Source: Hyperoplus lanceolatus
Taxonomy: Eukaryota; Chordata; Actinopteri; Uranoscopiformes; Ammodytidae
Length of the DNA stretch: 64,000 bases
Assembly (NCBI GenBank): GCA_026929865.2
Contig: CM049407.1
Span: 16,430,501-16,494,500 of the forward strand
Reading direction: 5' to 3'
The notes beneath the pieces were generated by a model. That model was not told the origin of the DNA. It was given only the letters and a program-made list of their open reading frames with translations, and made no database searches. The stretch's first letter is position 1. Each line of letters starts with the position of its first letter. Positions 60,841-64,000 of this stretch are shown here, in pieces. The translations under genes were made by a program, and so were the position numbers.

Positions 60841-60995
60841 GGGGCGCTTGTGGTGTAGTGGTTAGAGTGTCCCCCTAGAGGTTAAGGCCCCACGGGTCCA
60901 ATCCGACCCGAGGTCAGTTCTCTGCATGTCATGACCCTCTTTGCTCTATTTCATCCCTGTCTCTCCATATTTGTCTAATAAAACTAAAAATGCCA
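60841..60995 (+). mobile_element. tRNA-derived SINE
   Basis: The head GGGGCGCTTGTGGTGTAGTG carries an A box; GGGTCCAATCC at about 60894 is a B-box variant. The tail CTCTGCATGTCATGACCCTC and CTGTCTCTCC is common to the family. It ends TAATAAAACTAAAAATGCC. Confidence 0.75.
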
Positions 60996-61492
60996 AAAAC
61001 TGTTTTTTTTTTATATATTTATGTAAATAAGCAGGCCTCCATTTAAAAGCATGCGACTGAAAATTGTTGAACCTGTGCAGGAATTGATGACTAAAAAGGA
61101 AGTTTGTTCAAAAGATAATTAATGAATATTTCATTGGTGTTTGTGTGTCTGTGTGCTCCCTTGGTACGTACTGTATATGCATATCTTCCTGGGTGATTCA
61201 GATCATTAATTATGTCATCTTAAACCCCTGAAAATCAGACATTTTCTCTGCATTGTGTCAGTTTGACTTGATGACAGAATAAGTCATTATATGCACTTGA
61301 CGTGTTATGTCTATTGCAAATCTGCTTTGCAACAGGGGTTTTTAACCACAAAGCTTCTGCGCTACACGTATGACTCACGTTGTGTCTCTGTGTGCGGCTT
61401 CCTGTTAAAGATAGGTCATCCTGTTGTCTGTCTCACAGTGTCTGCCCCACTCTTTAACCTCAGTCCACAGTCTACTGTTTCTGTCTTTGCAG

Positions 61493-61608
61493 AAACCCCT
61501 CGATGGATTCAGCCTGATTGTTCGTAATGAGTTTGGGGAGCACAAACATGGCTGGGGGCCCACTGGGAATGGCCTCCGCTCTCCTGCTCCTTGTCTCTAT
61601 CATACAAG
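61493..61608 (+). CDS. Ig receptor exon 1 visible: 5'UTR and signal peptide
   Basis: A strong acceptor-like TTTCTGTCTTTGCAG ends at 61492, suggesting an upstream untranslated exon. Two Met codons compete: 61527, with an in-frame TGA 12 bases upstream, and 61548, which has the better context (AACATGG). From 61548 the peptide reads MAGGPLGMASALLLLVSIIQ, a good signal peptide. The donor is GGTAATCC, phase 1. Confidence 0.78.
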
Positions 61609-62944
61609 GTAATCCTGAACCACATGTGCTGATATATAAGATGGGCTATTCAACATGGGTTTGACATGTCTATTGGCTTCTGGTGTGACAGGTTGCCTCA
61701 GTTATAATGCTCTGATTTCTATCTGCTTGCATCCCAGTCTGTCATAACAGCTTCAAATTGTAAGTGATATATCTCCTCATTTTTCTTCTTTCCAATGCTA
61801 TCTGATGTGCTTGACAGGGCTGCGAAGTGTCGAGGTGATCCATCACAAAAAGATTGTGGCAGAAGAAGGCCAGGATGTTACCTTACCCTGTGTAATAAAA
61901 AACATTACTGGTCTCCACGTCGTTAGTATTGAATGGCGTAAGAATACGAAAGAAAACACAAAGCTGGCTGTGTACAACCCAAACTTTGGTATTAATTTGA
62001 TCTGGCCTAATGTCACCATCCAGAATAATTCGATGGGTTCCTATTTGTGCCTTTCTGGGGTGTCAAAATGGGACAGTGGTATCTATATTTGTGACCTCAC
62101 AACCTTTCCTCATGGTACCATTATGAGTGAAACAGAGCTGGAGATCAAAGGTAAGACTAAGGCAAGCACATGCAGTCATTCAAACATATTGCAGTGCTCC
62201 TCTGACAATTAGCAGTAATTTACTTCAGAGAATGTATGTAATTATTTCACAAACACATCAAAGAGATTTGTTTGTCACAAGACATTCATGTTCATCCCTC
62301 TGTGTGAGGTGATTTTATGATCACACAATAGACGGTGTGGACGGTCACAAGAGGTTTTGTTTGTATCACATCCGATTTAGAGCGACCATTACTCTTTTTC
62401 CGATATTCATTTTAAAGCAGATGTCTTACATAAGCAATTATTGTGTTGTCAATCCACATTAATCTCACATATGCTCTCCTTTAGATCCTGTTAAAATAAC
62501 GTGTGATGCTAATGGCACTGTTGAGGTCAATGCTGGAGAAAATGTCACCATTCACTGCAGAGCGTTGCCTAATGCAGACTACAGTTGGACCAAGGTAACG
62601 TAAAATAGAGAAAAAACAAAAGTAGTCAATCCGCACATTTTTGCCACAACAGTGAATTTCACTTCATCTATTGAACGTTAAGTTGATTTGATTAAGTCTG
62701 ACATCCGAACCATACAATACATTATGCCCGAACATCTTCTAAATACCAAAAGGTATTCGTATGCTACACAATCTTGTTTTGCCCTAGAATGAGAAGCTGG
62801 TGTCAGGGAATACAACTCTGGAGCTGTTGCGGGTGACTGCTGTGCACACAGGAGTCTATACACTGGCTGTCAACACAGGAAACAGAAGCCTGCATAAAGA
62901 CTTCATCATTGCAGTCTTAACAGCAACCACAAGCTTTAGGACAG
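61493..62944 (+). CDS. CD226/nectin-like Ig-superfamily receptor (partial, 5' part)
   Basis: Four exons with GT/AG introns give a signal peptide and two extracellular Ig-like domains: 61493-61608 (5' end plus signal), 61818-62150 (V domain), 62485-62594 and 62788-62944 (domain 2 in two exons). Junction phases are 1, 1, 0 and 1, and the frame stays open. The V domain has TLPC, a WRKN core tryptophan, and KWDSGIYICD before a TTFPHGT loop. That loop recalls the Y/F-P-x-G motif of nectins, CD226, TIGIT and CD96. Several N-glycosylation sequons occur (NIT, NVT, NNS, NGT, NTT, NRS). Family knowledge suggests an immune adhesion or co-receptor, but the exact orthologue is an inference. No transmembrane segment is seen, so the gene should continue past 64000. 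The later intron begins with a GTGAGC donor at 62945. Confidence 0.82.
61818..62150 (+). CDS. Ig receptor exon: V-type Ig domain
   Basis: The exon of 333 bp, phase 1 to phase 1, encodes one complete V-set domain of about 110 residues. Strand B cysteine is in VTLPCVIKN, the core tryptophan is in IEWRKN, and the F-strand cysteine is in SGIYICDL. Three N-glycosylation sequons lie between them. The acceptor is TGCTTGACAG and the donor is GTAAGA. Confidence 0.87.
62485..62594 (+). CDS. Ig receptor exon: first half of Ig-like domain 2
   Basis: The exon encodes DPVKITCDANGTVEVNAGEN, then VTIHCRALPNADYSWTK, with a B-strand Cys and a C-strand Trp. It opens in phase 1 after CTCCTTTAG and closes in phase 0 at GTAACG. 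The intron falls right after the core tryptophan, so the domain is built from two exons. Confidence 0.8.
62788..62944 (+). CDS. Ig receptor exon: second half of Ig-like domain 2
   Basis: The exon encodes NEKLVSGNTTLELLRVTAVH, then TGVYTLAVNTGNRSL and FIIAVLTATTSFRTG. The F-strand position that normally reads Y-x-C is YTL, so the canonical disulphide partner is missing. The acceptor is TTTTGCCCTAG; the donor GTGAGC leaves phase 1. Confidence 0.78.
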
Positions 62945-64000
62945 GTGAGCTTCTCCATTTCTTTGCCACTACTCCAAGCTTAAATCAATTCAGCATTTCC
63001 TTGGGGGTGAATTAACAATTTAGTTGGAGGCCAAAGAGACTGAATGACCTAATAAACCGTACTGGACCAGAGAGCTGATATTTGACTTTTTGGTATTATA
63101 CTGTTGCTCACTCAATTAAAGATTTAAAAAAAATAGCAGCAAAGGAAAGACAGACATTCGAGGAATTTTGAAACTAACAGCCAGGTGATAATAGCCATCC
63201 AGAACTACGGAATTTTAAAGGTGCTATGAAGAACTTTTAAATATTTCTGAAACAGTCTAATTCTTCCTCCGATGATCATGAATGACATGTACCAGCAAAC
63301 GAGACCATCAGTGCAAGGAATGCTATTTTTATATATTTTCTTAATGCCTTTGTCATGGGTCCCTCACCCTGGAACTATAGCTGACATAGTAAAAAACACT
63401 AACGCTTTTGTCCAAAGGGTGTGCAAGAATAAACAAAAGCTGAAAGTACCTCGGAGCACCTTCAAGAGAAAAACATCTCTCTATTTACAGCAAATCAATT
63501 GCCTGGTGAGATTAAGTGTTAAATACTGGACTAAGACAAACTGAAACAGTTTCAAATTGTAAGACAACAGAACTGCATGTGTAACGTAGCTGGGTAAAAT
63601 GCTGTGAGTGCGCTGTGCTTACTGCATACACAGGAATATAATCCCTTTGCGTCTTCTTTCTCATGCTGTTTACGTGTTTCATGTGTACAAAAGAAAAAAG
63701 CACAAAACACAGACGTGAGAAGTCACGTCCTGCTCTTCCTCTCTATCTTCTTATAAACCACAAGAACACAATCATGGCATTGAGTGCTCTGTTGCATGCG
63801 GTACCTGCAAATAATCTGGGGGTGCAAAATCATCTCAGGTAGGGGGTGATGATGAGAAAGACAATGAGGAAAACCACACTGTTTAAGAAAACTTGCTCCA
63901 AGGATTTATACAACTATTAAATAAACGTAAAAGTCTATCTGAATACTAAGTTGAGTTTCTTTTATTAGTCAATTACACAAGGCTACATTGAAATTAGTCT
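62945..64000 (+). other. Intron of the Ig receptor gene, continuing past the window
   Basis: Begins with the GTGAGC donor. Contains the TTAA-type fragment at 63220-63370. No transmembrane exon was found; the frame at 63272-63544 derives partly from that repeat. Confidence 0.6.
63220..63370 (+). mobile_element. TTAA-type MITE fragment in the Ig receptor intron
   Basis: TTTTAAAGGTGCTATGAAG at 63215 matches the left terminus of TTAA family 2, and the following CAGCAAACGAGACCATCAGT resembles the inner part of the element at 32609-33535. A right terminus is not seen before 64000. Confidence 0.5.

Noticed and set aside
63272..63544. 90-codon + frame considered as a transmembrane exon of the Ig receptor
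   Set aside because: The frame starts in a TTAA-type repeat fragment, lacks an acceptor in the needed phase 1, and its hydrophobic stretch comes from repeat sequence.

Overview
The window is vertebrate nuclear DNA, almost certainly from a ray-finned (teleost) fish. Support comes from intron-split genes with GT/AG boundaries, a melatonin-receptor gene, an Ig-superfamily immune-type receptor gene, and a dense mix of fish-type mobile elements (RTE/Rex3-like and L2-like LINEs, Tc1/mariner elements, a Penelope-like fragment, tRNA-derived SINEs and many short inverted-repeat elements). Nothing bacterial, viral or CRISPR-like was seen.

Only two host genes are clearly supported, both on the + strand and both cut by the window or its margins. 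At 13053-14767 lie three exons of a melatonin receptor, closest to the MT2/Mel1b (mtnr1b) type; the first exon (N-terminus and TM1) is not visible. At 61493-62944 lie the first four visible exons of a signal-peptide-bearing receptor with a nectin/CD226-like V-type Ig domain and a second, Ig-like domain that lacks the usual F-strand cysteine; transmembrane and cytoplasmic exons should lie beyond 64000.

The rest is intergenic or intronic sequence carrying repeats. Main elements in order: TTAA-flanked MITE (2092-2693); TAA-flanked Harbinger-like element (6957-7930); transposase and Penelope fragments (9427-9516, 10234-10305); MITE and SINE (11150-11932); internally deleted Tc1-like element (16090-16927); two head-to-head copies of a GGGGAGAACGGGG-ended element forming a palindrome of about 1.9 kb (21304-23201); TTAA MITE (23957-24417); internally repeated GC-rich repeat (24780-26042); a related GGGGAGAGTGGGG-ended element holding an L2-like LINE end (29054-30274); TTAA MITE (32609-33535); GGGGCCTCATTTATCA-ended element (34467-35704); 203-bp hAT-type MITE with target duplication (37712-37914); a chimera of the two GGGGAGA families (41009-41553); TTA-flanked element (43483-44501); fold-back Tc1-like element (44996-46633); near full-length RTE retrotransposon with 12-bp target duplication (47028-50393); second copy of the first TTAA MITE (50990-51574).

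The most unusual structures are the fold-back Tc1-like element, whose 575-bp inverted arms each carry the 3' part of the transposase gene, and the GGGGAGA-ended family, which repeats its terminal motif internally, forms a large palindrome and recombines or nests with a sister family. All calls come from reading the sequence by eye; no database search was run.
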